From: Actinomadura rifamycini DSM 43936
Lineage (GTDB): Bacteria > Actinomycetota > Actinomycetes > Streptosporangiales > Streptosporangiaceae
Assembly: GCF_000425065.1 (NCBI RefSeq)
Contig: NZ_AULB01000008.1
Location: 310,001 to 374,000, forward strand
Direction of reading: 5' to 3'
DNA: 64,000 nucleotides
Numbering within the stretch: the stretch's first letter is position 1; every line of letters starts with the position of its first letter. The translations under genes and the position numbers were made by a program. The notes under the pieces are model-generated. The model searched no databases, was not told where the DNA came from, and saw nothing but the letters and a program-made list of their open reading frames with translations. Positions 8,175 to 16,100 of the stretch are shown one piece after another.

Positions 8175-9641
8175 TCAGGACAGCCACTCCAGCAGCAGCC
8201 GGGTGCCGTACCCGGTGGCGCCGCGGGTGATCTCGGCGTCGTCGGACGCCGCGCGGCCGGGGCCCGCGATGTCGAGGTGGGCCCACGGGCGGTCGCCCGC
8301 GAACTCCCGCAGGAACAGCGCCGCGGTGATCGCGCCGCCGCCGTAGCCGCCGCGCCCGAGGTTGGCGACGTCGGCGACGTCGGAGTCGATCGCGGCGCGG
8401 TACTCGTCGACGAGCGGGAGCCGCCACAGCGGTTCGCCGGCGGCGTCCCCGGCGGCGGTGAGGGCCGCGGCGAGCGCGTCGTCCGACGCGAACAGGGCCC
8501 CGTGCCGGAGCCCGAGCGCGACCTTCGCGGCGCCGGTGAGGGTCGCGACGTCGACGACGGCGTCGGCGTCCAGTTCGGCGGCGGCGTAGGCGAGCGCGTC
8601 GGCGAGGACGAGCCGGCCCTCGGCGTCGGTGTTGAGGACCTCGGACGTCCGGCCGCCGAAGTGGGTGATCACGTCGCCGGGGCGCATGGCCGACCCCGAC
8701 GGCATGTTCTCGGCGGCGGCGACGAGGCCGGTGACGCGGGCGCGGACGCCGAGGGCGCGCAGCGCGCTCATGGCGGCGATGACGGTGCCGCCGCCCGCCA
8801 TGTCGGTCTTCATCGTCTTCATGCCCTCGTTGGGCTTGAGCTGCAGGCCGCCGGTGTCGAACGTGATGCCCTTGCCGACGAGGACGACGTGCCGCTCGGG
8901 CGTCCCGTCCGGGACGTAGGTCAGCTCGATCAGCCGGGGCGGCCGGACCGACCCGGCGCCGACCGCGAGGAGGCCGCCGAACCCGCCGTCGGCGAGCTCC
9001 TTCTCGTCCCGGACCCGGACGCCGAGCCCGGCGTCCGCCGCGACGCGCTCGGCCCGCGCGGCGAGCCAGGAGGGGTCCTTCTCGGCGGACGGGGTGTTGG
9101 CGAGGTCGCGGGCGAGCGCGGTGGCGCGGGCCCGCGCGGTGCCGCGCTCCAGGGCGGCCGCCCCGGCCTCGGGACCGGCCTCGGTCAGCACCACCAGCTC
9201 CCCGAGGGGCGCGGGACCGGACGGGGCGCCGGCCGCGAACCGGTAGGCGGCGAGCAGCGCGCCCTCCGCGAACGCCGCGAGGTCGCCGTCCGGGACGCCC
9301 GCGACCAGCGCGGACCGTCCCCGGCCGCGGCGGGCCAGCGCGGCGCCGGCGCGGCGCAGGTCGGCCGGGCGCGCCTCGCCCACCCCGTACAGCAGCAGCT
9401 CGCACACGCGGCCGTCCAGGGGCACGTGGGCGGTCACGATCTCGCCCGGCTCGCCCTTGGCGCGGTGCAGGGCCAGCAGCTCGTCGAGGCCGAACGGGAG
9501 GAGTCCGGCGATCTCCGCGGCGGGCGCGACCGGGCCGTCCGGGCCGGAGCGGACGGGGACCGCCGCGGCCTCCGCCCCGAGTTCGGCGGCCGTCCCGGAG
9601 ACGGTGCCGCCCGCTCCGCGGACACGGGTTTCGATGGGCAT
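8175..9641 (-). CDS. pepA: Leucyl aminopeptidase (M17)
   Basis: Cytosolic dizinc aminopeptidase that releases N-terminal residues from peptides. The M17 C-terminal catalytic domain is intact: VGKGITFDTGGLQLKPNEG with the metal-binding lysine and aspartate, KTDMAGGG, and the family signature NTDAEGRLVL with its metal aspartate and glutamate. The variable N-terminal domain covers the first ~160 residues. Length of 488 aa is normal. AGGGGG precedes the ATG. It converges with the 7497-8147 gene and lies downstream of the DUF3117 gene, separated from it by a hairpin. Confidence 0.95.
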   Translation of the reverse strand: MPIETRVRGAGGTVSGTAAELGAEAAAVPVRSGPDGPVAPAAEIAGLLPFGLDELLALHRAKGEPGEIVTAHVPLDGRVCELLLYGVGEARPADLRRAGAALARRGRGRSALVAGVPDGDLAAFAEGALLAAYRFAAGAPSGPAPLGELVVLTEAGPEAGAAALERGTARARATALARDLANTPSAEKDPSWLAARAERVAADAGLGVRVRDEKELADGGFGGLLAVGAGSVRPPRLIELTYVPDGTPERHVVLVGKGITFDTGGLQLKPNEGMKTMKTDMAGGGTVIAAMSALRALGVRARVTGLVAAAENMPSGSAMRPGDVITHFGGRTSEVLNTDAEGRLVLADALAYAAAELDADAVVDVATLTGAAKVALGLRHGALFASDDALAAALTAAGDAAGEPLWRLPLVDEYRAAIDSDVADVANLGRGGYGGGAITAALFLREFAGDRPWAHLDIAGPGRAASDDAEITRGATGYGTRLLLEWLS

Positions 9642-9733
9642 GACGGCGGTTCCCCCTGTGGTGACGCGACCCTGCGGTGGCGCGGATCTGTGCGGTGCGA
9701 CGTGCGAGACGGCGGGCTGCCGCTGCGCGGAAA

Positions 9734-9771
9734 CGGCGAAGGCCCCGGCGGCGTCGCCGGGACCGTCGCCG
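9734..9771 (-). terminator. Hairpin terminator after the DUF3117 gene
   Basis: Imperfect inverted repeat with a GCGT loop at 9751-9754; arms CGGCGAAGGCCCCGGCG and its near-complement pair with two mismatches. On the minus strand it is followed by TTT. It separates the DUF3117 gene from pepA. Confidence 0.65.
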
Positions 9772-9794
9772 GCGAGCCGGGTGCGGCGGGGGCG

Positions 9795-9962
9795 TCAGCC
9801 CACGACGTCTTTCAGGGCCTCGCCGAGGTCCTTGGCCTCGTCAGCGGAGAGCTCGACAACAAGGCGGCCGCCGCCTTCGAGCGGGACCCGCATGACGATT
9901 CCGCGCCCCTCCTTGGTCACTTCGAGCGGACCGTCACCCGTCCGCGGCTTCATAGCCGCCAT
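9795..9962 (-). CDS. DUF3117 micro-protein (55 aa)
   Basis: Very small conserved actinobacterial protein. The translation begins MAAMKPRTGDGPLEVTKEGR and ends DEAKDLGEALKDVVG, a good match to the DUF3117 family as I know it, with a short beta-hairpin and a C-terminal helix. AGGAAGGGG lies 8 bases before the ATG. Function is unknown in all actinobacteria; the protein is near-invariant across the phylum and probably housekeeping. Confidence 0.88.
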   Translation of the reverse strand: MAAMKPRTGDGPLEVTKEGRGIVMRVPLEGGGRLVVELSADEAKDLGEALKDVVG

Positions 9963-10268
9963 GCGTGTATCCCCTTCCTGCGTAGGGCCGCGACCTCGCT
10001 CAGCCCGGGCTCAGCGGTGGCCGCACGGCCGCCAGTCGCAACAAGCGTCATCAGTAGTGGTCCATTATCTCGTCTTCTGGGCGCGAAGTGGTAACGATCA
10101 GCCAGCGGATCGCGCCCGCCGCAGGTCCGGGGCCTTTTTCGGGGAAGGACCCGAAGGTTGCGGGAACGCCGCCGGGACGGCCTCGCGGGCGGGATCGGCC
10201 CTTGCCCACGACGTCCGGTTCGTCGATGGTTGCCGGAGAAGATCTACGAAAGAGCTGGAGGGCGCCGA
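9963..10268. promoter_or_regulatory. 306-bp intergenic region with divergent promoters
   Basis: Gene-free region between two divergent genes. On the minus strand GATAAT (10064-10069) is a good -10 element for the DUF3117 gene, with TTACCA 19 bases upstream as a weak -35, giving a leader near 95 bases. On the plus side only the GGAGG ribosome site (ends 7 bases before 10269) is evident. No RNA gene or further ORF seen. Confidence 0.45.
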
Positions 10269-11054
10269 ATGTCCGACACCGTGCTGTACGACGTGACCGA
10301 TGCCGTCGCGACGATCACGCTGAACCGCCCCGACGGGATGAACTCGCTGACGTCGGAGATGAAGGACGCCCTGCGCGGGGCCGTCGAGCGCGCGGCGTCC
10401 GACGGCACGGCCCGCGCGGTGATCCTGACCGGCGCCGGGCGGGCGTTCTGCGCGGGGCAGGACCTGCGCGAGCACGCCGACAACCTCGCCGCCGGGCGGG
10501 ACCTGAACGACACGGTCCGCAAGCAGTACAACCCGATCGTGCTCGGCATCGCGACCATGGGCAAGCCGGTCGTGGCTGCGGTGAACGGCGTCGCGGCGGG
10601 CGCGGGCGCCTCCCTGGCGCTGGCGTGCGACCTGGTCGTCGCGTCCGACAAGGCCCGGTTCGCGACCGCGTTCACCGGGATCGGCCTCGGCCCCGACAGC
10701 GGCATGTCGTGGACGCTGCCGCGGCTCGTCGGCCGCGCCAAGGCCGCCGAGCTGCTGCTGCTCGGCGAGCCCCTGAAGGCCCCCGAGGCCCTCGAACTGG
10801 GCCTGGTCAACCGGGTGGTCCCGGCGGACGGGCTCGCACCCGCGGCCGTCGAGCTGGCCCGCCGCCTCGCCGCCGGCCCGACCGCCGCGTACGCCGCGGT
10901 CAAGGCGGCGCTCGACCACGCGGCGACGCACGACCTGGCGTCCGCCCTCGCGAAGGAGGCCGACCTGCAGGACGAGGCCGTCCGGACGTCCGACCACCGC
11001 AACGCCACCGAGGCGTTCCTGAGGAAGGAGCAGCCGACGTTCGAGGGCCGGTAG
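10269..11054 (+). CDS. Enoyl-CoA hydratase/isomerase (PaaG-like crotonase)
   Basis: Crotonase-fold enzyme acting on acyl-CoA thioesters. The oxyanion-hole segments are AFCAGQDLRE and AAVNGVAAGAGASLALACD; the later segment IGLGPDSGMSWTLPRLVG carries an aspartate where PaaG-type isomerases have their acidic catalytic residue. This resembles ring-1,2-epoxyphenylacetyl-CoA isomerase of phenylacetate degradation, but no other paa genes are nearby, so the substrate is open. ATG at 10269 has GGAGG 7 bases upstream; 261 aa is typical. It stands alone, convergent with a two-component system. Confidence 0.88.
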   Translation: MSDTVLYDVTDAVATITLNRPDGMNSLTSEMKDALRGAVERAASDGTARAVILTGAGRAFCAGQDLREHADNLAAGRDLNDTVRKQYNPIVLGIATMGKPVVAAVNGVAAGAGASLALACDLVVASDKARFATAFTGIGLGPDSGMSWTLPRLVGRAKAAELLLLGEPLKAPEALELGLVNRVVPADGLAPAAVELARRLAAGPTAAYAAVKAALDHAATHDLASALAKEADLQDEAVRTSDHRNATEAFLRKEQPTFEGR

Positions 11055-11078
11055 CCCTGGTAGCCCCGGCCGCCCGGG

Positions 11079-11726
11079 TCAGCCGCCGTCGCGCAGGTAC
11101 GCGAGGACGGCGCGGACGCGGCGGTGGTCGTCGGACGTCTGGTGCAGGTCGAGCTTCCCGAAGATCGACCCGACGTGCTTGACCACCGCCGCCTCGCCGA
11201 CCACCAGGGCGCGGGCGATCGCGCCGTTGGAGCGTCCCTCCGCCATCAGCGCCAGCACCTCCCGCTCGCGCGCGGTGAGGCGCTCCAGCGGCGAGCGGTC
11301 CCGCCGCCGCGCGAGCAGCCGCCGCACCACCTCCGGGTCGATCACGGTGCCGCCCGCGGCGACCCGGTCGAGGGCGCCGACGAACTCGGCGACCTCCCCG
11401 ACCCGGTCCTTCAGCAGGTAGCCGACCGCCCCGCCCGTCTGCAGGAGGTCGGCGGCGTAGGACTGCTCGACGTACTGCGACAGGACCAGGACCGGCAGGT
11501 CGGGGGTCGCGGCGCGCAGCGCCAGCGCCGCGCGCAGCCCCTCGTCGCGGAAGCCGGGCGGCATCCGGACGTCCGTCACCACGACGTCCGGGGCGTGCTC
11601 GGCGACCGCGGCGGCCAGCGCGGGCGCGTCGCCGACGGCGGCGGCGACCTCGTGCCCGAACCGGCCGAGGATCTGGCCGAGGCCCTCGCGCAGCAGCACC
11701 GAGTCCTCGGCGATCACGACTCGCAT
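11079..11726 (-). CDS. NarL/FixJ-family response regulator
   Basis: Transcriptional regulator of a two-component system. The receiver domain has the acidic pair E7-D8 and phospho-acceptor D52 (VVVTDVRMP), with the conserved lysine in LLKDRV. The LuxR-type helix-turn-helix begins with LTAREREVLALMAEGRSN. Its start codon overlaps the end of the sensor kinase gene by 13 bp, so the pair is translationally coupled. The variant AVVKHVGSIFGKL in the recognition helix is within family limits. Targets are unknown. Confidence 0.93.
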   Translation of the reverse strand: MRVVIAEDSVLLREGLGQILGRFGHEVAAAVGDAPALAAAVAEHAPDVVVTDVRMPPGFRDEGLRAALALRAATPDLPVLVLSQYVEQSYAADLLQTGGAVGYLLKDRVGEVAEFVGALDRVAAGGTVIDPEVVRRLLARRRDRSPLERLTAREREVLALMAEGRSNGAIARALVVGEAAVVKHVGSIFGKLDLHQTSDDHRRVRAVLAYLRDGG

Positions 11727-12964
11727 GGGAACTCCACCCGAAGGATCGTAGGCCCGCCCGGCGGGCTCGACAGCCGCACCGTCCCGTCGTACACGGCGAC
11801 GCGGTCGGCGAGCCCCTGCAGGCCGCTGCCCCCGCCGTCCGCGCGGGCCGCCGCGCCGCCCGTCCCGTCGTCGCGCACCTCGACGCGCAGCGCCTTCCCG
11901 GTCCGCCGCACGGTCACCCGGGCGCGGCTCGCCCCGCTGTGCTTGGCGACGTTCGCGAGCGCCTCGGCGACGACGAAGTACGCGGACGACTCGATCGCCT
12001 CCGGCGGCCGTCCGGGCAGCTCGACGTCCACCTCGACCGGGACGGCCGACCGTTCGGCGAGCGACTCCACCGCGGCCCGCAGGCCCCGGTCGGTCAGCAC
12101 GGACGGGTGGATGCCGCGCACGAGGTCGCGCAGCTCCGCGAGCGCCGCCCGCGCCTCGTCCTGCGCCTTCGCCGCCCACTCCCCGCCGCCGTCGAGCTTC
12201 GCCAGGCCCAGCGTCATGATCAGGCCGGTGAGGCGCTGCTGGGCGCCGTCGTGCAGGTCCCGCTCGATGCGCCGCCGCTCGGCCTCGAACGCGTCCGCCA
12301 TCCGGGCCCGGGACGCCCGGACGGCCACGAGCTCCTCCTCGACCGGGCGGACGAGCAGCGCCCGGTCGAGCGCGGCCCGCGCGGCCGCCGCGACCGTCAT
12401 CGCGTAGAAGCCGAGGAGGACCATCAGGCCCCCGAACACGGCCACCGGCCACGCCTCGGCGCGGGTGTCGACCGTCCCGGCCGGGCCGTACATGAGGTGG
12501 TCGCCGTGCCCGACGAGCATCGGCGCGCCCGCCTGCACGACGCCGCCCACGAACAGCACGACGGGCCCCGTCACGGCCGCGACCGACAGCAGGCCGGCCA
12601 GCACCGCGTGCCCCAGCTCCCGCCACGTCGCCGCCTCCCGCAGCCGGAACCGCGCCCAGGGGCCGAGCCCCGCCTCGCCCGGGTCGCGGTGCGGGGACGG
12701 CGCCGGGCGCGCGTCCAGCAGCCGCAGCCGCCGCCGGTCCACCGCGCCGAGCCCGATCGCCGACAGCGGCACGCACAGCAGCAGGACGATCCCGATCCCG
12801 ACGGGGGCCAGGAGCACCCCGACCACCACCAGCACGTTCGCCAGCAGCATCCACAGGATCCCGGTCACCAGGCCGCTCAGCAGGTAGGCGAGCGACCGCC
12901 ACGGCCACAACGACAGCAGGAAGCGCAGCGGGTTCCCCGCCATGGCCCGCCACGGACTTCGCAT
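11714..12964 (-). CDS. Sensor histidine kinase (HisKA_3, sensor-domain type)
   Basis: Membrane kinase paired with the response regulator downstream. The N-terminal half holds four hydrophobic segments of the actinobacterial 'putative sensor' type with a conserved extracellular loop. The dimerisation/phospho-acceptor helix carries H238 in IERDLHDGAQQRL. The ATPase domain has the N box (VVAEALANVAKH), DDGTGG and GSGLQGLADR. Start taken at the ATG at 12964, two bases after the upstream glycosyltransferase stop; a second ATG at 12943 is possible. The gene sits at the end of a probable run of glycosyltransferase genes, hinting at an envelope signal. Confidence 0.9.
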   Translation of the reverse strand: MRSPWRAMAGNPLRFLLSLWPWRSLAYLLSGLVTGILWMLLANVLVVVGVLLAPVGIGIVLLLCVPLSAIGLGAVDRRRLRLLDARPAPSPHRDPGEAGLGPWARFRLREAATWRELGHAVLAGLLSVAAVTGPVVLFVGGVVQAGAPMLVGHGDHLMYGPAGTVDTRAEAWPVAVFGGLMVLLGFYAMTVAAAARAALDRALLVRPVEEELVAVRASRARMADAFEAERRRIERDLHDGAQQRLTGLIMTLGLAKLDGGGEWAAKAQDEARAALAELRDLVRGIHPSVLTDRGLRAAVESLAERSAVPVEVDVELPGRPPEAIESSAYFVVAEALANVAKHSGASRARVTVRRTGKALRVEVRDDGTGGAAARADGGGSGLQGLADRVAVYDGTVRLSSPPGGPTILRVEFPCES

Positions 12965-12966
12965 GC

Positions 12967-14049
12967 TCAGACCGTAAGCCGTCGGAGCGCCTGGTACGCA
13001 CGGTCCCAGCTCCACTCGTCCCGCACCCGCGCCCGCCCCTTCTCCCCCATCGCCCCCGGACGGACGAGCAGGTCGACGAGCCGCTCGGCGATCTCGTCGA
13101 CCGACGCGGGATCCACCACGTAGCCCGTCTCGCCGTGCCGGACGGTCTCCGGCGCGCCGCCCGAGTCGCCCGCGAGCACCGGCAGGCCGGCCGCGGCCGC
13201 CTCCAGGAACACGATGCCGAGGCCCTCGGTCTCCAGCCCGAGCCGCCGCGACCGGCACGGCATCGCGAACGCGTCGGCCGCGGCGTAGAACGGCGGCAGC
13301 TCCGCGTGCGGGACCGGCCCGGCGAACACCACGCCGTCCCCCGCCGCGCGCCGCAGCCGGGCCTCGCGGGGCCCGTCCCCGACGACCAGCAGCGTCGCGC
13401 CCGGCACCGCCCGCCGCACCCGCGGCATCGCCCGGATCAGCCGGTCCTGCCCCTTGCGGGCGACGAGCCGGGACACGCTGAGCACGACCGGGCGGCCGCC
13501 GAGCCCGAACCGGCGGCGCACGGCCGCCCCGTCCGCGTCCGGGCGGAACACGTCGGCGTCGACGCCGGGCGCGAGCCGTTCGAGCCGCGCGTCCGGGCCG
13601 AGCGCGGGGGCGATCCGGCGGCGCGTGTACTCGGTGAGGTAGGTGACGACGTCGGCGCGCTCGCCGATCCTGCGCAGGGCACCGCGCGCGCCCGGCACCG
13701 CGGCCCACCACACCTCGTGCCCGTGCGTCGTCGCGACCGACGGCACGCCCAGCCGTCCGGCGAGCAGCCCGAGCGGCGCCGCCGCCCCGAACCACACCCG
13801 GTCGCACCCGTGGACGCCGATCAGCCGGCGGGCCGTCCGGGCCGTGCGGGCCGTGGGCAGCAGCGTCCGCGCCCGGTCCCGCACCACCGGGAACGGGAGC
13901 CGGCGGTCGAACTCCGCGGCGCCCGGCTCGGCCGACGTGTACACGACGACCTCGTCCGGCGGGAACCGGCGCGCCACCTCGAACACGAACGTCTCGATGC
14001 CGCCGCGCCGGGGCGGGAAGTCGTTGGTGATGATCAGGCGGCGAGCCAC
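12967..14049 (-). CDS. GT4 glycosyltransferase (PimB-like mannosyltransferase)
   Basis: GT-B fold transferase of family GT4. The N-terminal motif LIITNDFPPRRGGIETF and the donor-site segment LSVSRLVARKGQDRLIRA resemble the GDP-mannose-dependent phosphatidylinositol mannoside transferases of actinobacteria. The C-terminal E-x7-E type motif is in TEGLGIVFLEAAAAGLPV. The GTG start has AGGAGG seven bases upstream and overlaps the preceding gene by 16 bp. A paralogue lies at 30380-31564. Likely works on a lipid or envelope acceptor at the inner membrane face; the exact acceptor cannot be told from sequence. Confidence 0.88.
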   Translation of the reverse strand: MARRLIITNDFPPRRGGIETFVFEVARRFPPDEVVVYTSAEPGAAEFDRRLPFPVVRDRARTLLPTARTARTARRLIGVHGCDRVWFGAAAPLGLLAGRLGVPSVATTHGHEVWWAAVPGARGALRRIGERADVVTYLTEYTRRRIAPALGPDARLERLAPGVDADVFRPDADGAAVRRRFGLGGRPVVLSVSRLVARKGQDRLIRAMPRVRRAVPGATLLVVGDGPREARLRRAAGDGVVFAGPVPHAELPPFYAAADAFAMPCRSRRLGLETEGLGIVFLEAAAAGLPVLAGDSGGAPETVRHGETGYVVDPASVDEIAERLVDLLVRPGAMGEKGRARVRDEWSWDRAYQALRRLTV

Positions 14050-15206
14050 AGCTCGTCCTCCTTCCGCACGCGGGGCCGCGCGGCGATCCGCGCCCACAGC
14101 ACGAGCACCACCGGGTACACGAGGTAGCCCCACCGGGACGCGGGCATCAGCGCCGCCGCCAGCGCGAGCCCGGCCGCCGCCCGCAGCGCCGCCGCCCGCA
14201 CGTCCGCCGGGGGCCGCACCGCCAGCGACACCGCCATGGCCGCCGCCGCGAGGACGAGCGCCGCGACCGCCGCCGCGTGCCCGTACGTCCCGAGGTCGGC
14301 GAGGAGCCGTCCGGGCAGCGGGCTCCCGGCGGGCGACCCCGCCTCCGCCAGCCCCAACGGGAACCGCACCGCGTTCTCGACGAACCCCCGCGGGTCGGCG
14401 AGCGCCGGACCGGCGACGCCGGCCGCGAGGACCGCCCCGGCCGCCGCGGCGAACCGGCGTCCGCCCGCCCGGCGGTGGACGAGCAGGACCAGGCACACGG
14501 CGAGCACCGGCCACGCGGTCGGCTTCATCGCCCCCGCGAGCCCCAGCACGGCCCCGGCGGCCGCCGGGTTCCCCCGCGCCGCCAGCGCGAGCCCGAGGCA
14601 CGCCAGGCCGAGCACCGGCAGGTCGTCCCCGCCGACCGCGAGGGGCAGCGCCGCCGGCGGGGACGCCGCGAGCACCGCGAGCGGCCCGAGGGCCGCCCGT
14701 CCGCGCAGGAGCAGCGCGCTCGCGGCGAGCAGCGCGACGAACGCGGCGGCGAACACCGCGCGGGCGTCCAGCCCGGTCAGCGCGGACGGCAGCCCGAGCA
14801 CCGCCATCGCGGGCAGGTACGGGTTGTACGCCTCGTAGCCCTCGCCGGGCGCGGGGATCCGGTAGGGCGTGCCGTGGTCGAGGAGGTGCGCGGCCGACCG
14901 CTCGACGACGCCGACCTCCGGCTGCGCCTGCCCCGTCCCCGCCAGCACCACCAGCGGCACGACCACCGCCGCCGCGAACACGCCCCCCGCGACGCCCGCC
15001 GTGCGGGTGCGGAGGCGCGGGGTGGCGGAGAGCAGGGCCGCGAGGGCGTAGGCCGGGGCGGCGAGGACGCCCCAGACGCGGTGCGGGGCGAGGTCGGTGA
15101 CGGCCGCCGTCGCGGCGGCGAACGCCGCGCAGAGGCCGTAGAGGGCGGGGGTCCCGAGGTGCGCTTTCACGCGTTCCAGGCAATCGCGGCGCGGCCCGCG
15201 GATCAT
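14034..15206 (-). CDS. Polytopic GT87-like (DUF2029) glycosyltransferase
   Basis: Integral membrane protein of about 390 aa with ten or so hydrophobic segments. The periplasmic-side sequence GYEAYNPYLPAMAVLGLPSA and the later KPTAWPVLAV match the pattern of GT-C/GT87 polyprenyl-phosphate mannosyltransferases. It ends inside the start of the GT4 gene (16-bp overlap), so both probably build the same glycoconjugate. The start is uncertain: ATG at 15206 (used) or GTG at 15170; neither has a good ribosome site. Confidence 0.72.
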   Translation of the reverse strand: MIRGPRRDCLERVKAHLGTPALYGLCAAFAAATAAVTDLAPHRVWGVLAAPAYALAALLSATPRLRTRTAGVAGGVFAAAVVVPLVVLAGTGQAQPEVGVVERSAAHLLDHGTPYRIPAPGEGYEAYNPYLPAMAVLGLPSALTGLDARAVFAAAFVALLAASALLLRGRAALGPLAVLAASPPAALPLAVGGDDLPVLGLACLGLALAARGNPAAAGAVLGLAGAMKPTAWPVLAVCLVLLVHRRAGGRRFAAAAGAVLAAGVAGPALADPRGFVENAVRFPLGLAEAGSPAGSPLPGRLLADLGTYGHAAAVAALVLAAAAMAVSLAVRPPADVRAAALRAAAGLALAAALMPASRWGYLVYPVVLVLWARIAARPRVRKEDELWLAA

Positions 15207-15342
15207 TGGCGCCAGCCGACGGAACGGAGGTAGGGCCAGGTCTACCTCGGGGCTCCACCTGGGCGGAGCGGGGGGTAACCCCACCACGGGTCCGGGAGTG
15301 CGCGCCAGTGCGCCGGAGGGCGCGCGGCGCTTGACTCGGGGC

Positions 15343-16095
15343 ATGACGCAGACATCCGACGCGCCGCCCACCACGGACGCGGCCGTGGCGAACGACCTTG
15401 TCAAGCGGTACGGGACGGGCGACGGCGCGGTGACGGCGCTGCGCGGGGTCTCGGCGGCGTTCCCGCGCGGCCGGTTCACCGCGATCATGGGGCCGTCCGG
15501 GTCGGGGAAGTCGACGTTCCTGCACTGCCTCGCGGGGCTCGACACCGCGACGTCGGGGTCGGTGCGGATCGGCGGCGTGGAGATCACGGAGCTGTCGCGG
15601 ACGAAGCTGACGAAGCTGCGGCGGGACCGGCTCGGGTTCGTGTTCCAGTCGTTCAACCTGCTGCCGATGCTGACGGCGGAGGAGAACATCCGGCTCACCG
15701 GGCGGCTCGGCGGCCGGCGGGCCGACCCCGCGTGGTTCGACACCATCGTGGACGCGCTGGGCCTGCGGGGGCGCCTGGGGCACCGGCCGAGCGAGATGTC
15801 GGGCGGGCAGCAGCAGCGGGTCGCGGTGGCGCGGGCGCTGCTGACCCGTCCGGACGTCCTGTTCGCGGACGAGCCGACGGGCAACCTCGACTCCCGTTCG
15901 GGCGGCGAGGTGCTCGGGTTCCTGCGGGCCGCGGTCGACGACTACGGGCAGACGGTGATCATGGTGACGCACGATCCGGCGGCGGCCGCGCACGCGGACC
16001 GGGTGCTGTTCCTCGCGGACGGCCGGATCGTGCGGGAGCTGGCGGACCCGACGATCGACGGCGTGCACGCGGTGATGCGCCGGATGGAGGGCTGA
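15343..16095 (+). CDS. MacB/LolD-type ABC transporter ATPase
   Basis: Nucleotide-binding subunit of a type VII (MacB/FtsX) exporter. Walker A GPSGSGKS, Q-loop QSFNLLP, signature MSGGQQQRVAVARAL, Walker B VLFADEPTGNLD and H-loop VTHD are all intact. The spacing of LFADEPTGNLDS is characteristic of this subfamily. It starts at ATG 15343 with only a weak GGGG ribosome signal and lies five bases ahead of its permease. 250 aa, full length. Confidence 0.94.
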   Translation: MTQTSDAPPTTDAAVANDLVKRYGTGDGAVTALRGVSAAFPRGRFTAIMGPSGSGKSTFLHCLAGLDTATSGSVRIGGVEITELSRTKLTKLRRDRLGFVFQSFNLLPMLTAEENIRLTGRLGGRRADPAWFDTIVDALGLRGRLGHRPSEMSGGQQQRVAVARALLTRPDVLFADEPTGNLDSRSGGEVLGFLRAAVDDYGQTVIMVTHDPAAAAHADRVLFLADGRIVRELADPTIDGVHAVMRRMEG

Positions 16096-16100
16096 CCGCC

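Noticed and set aside
10269..11054. Phenylacetate degradation operon
   Set aside because: Only one PaaG-like crotonase is present with no other paa genes within the window.
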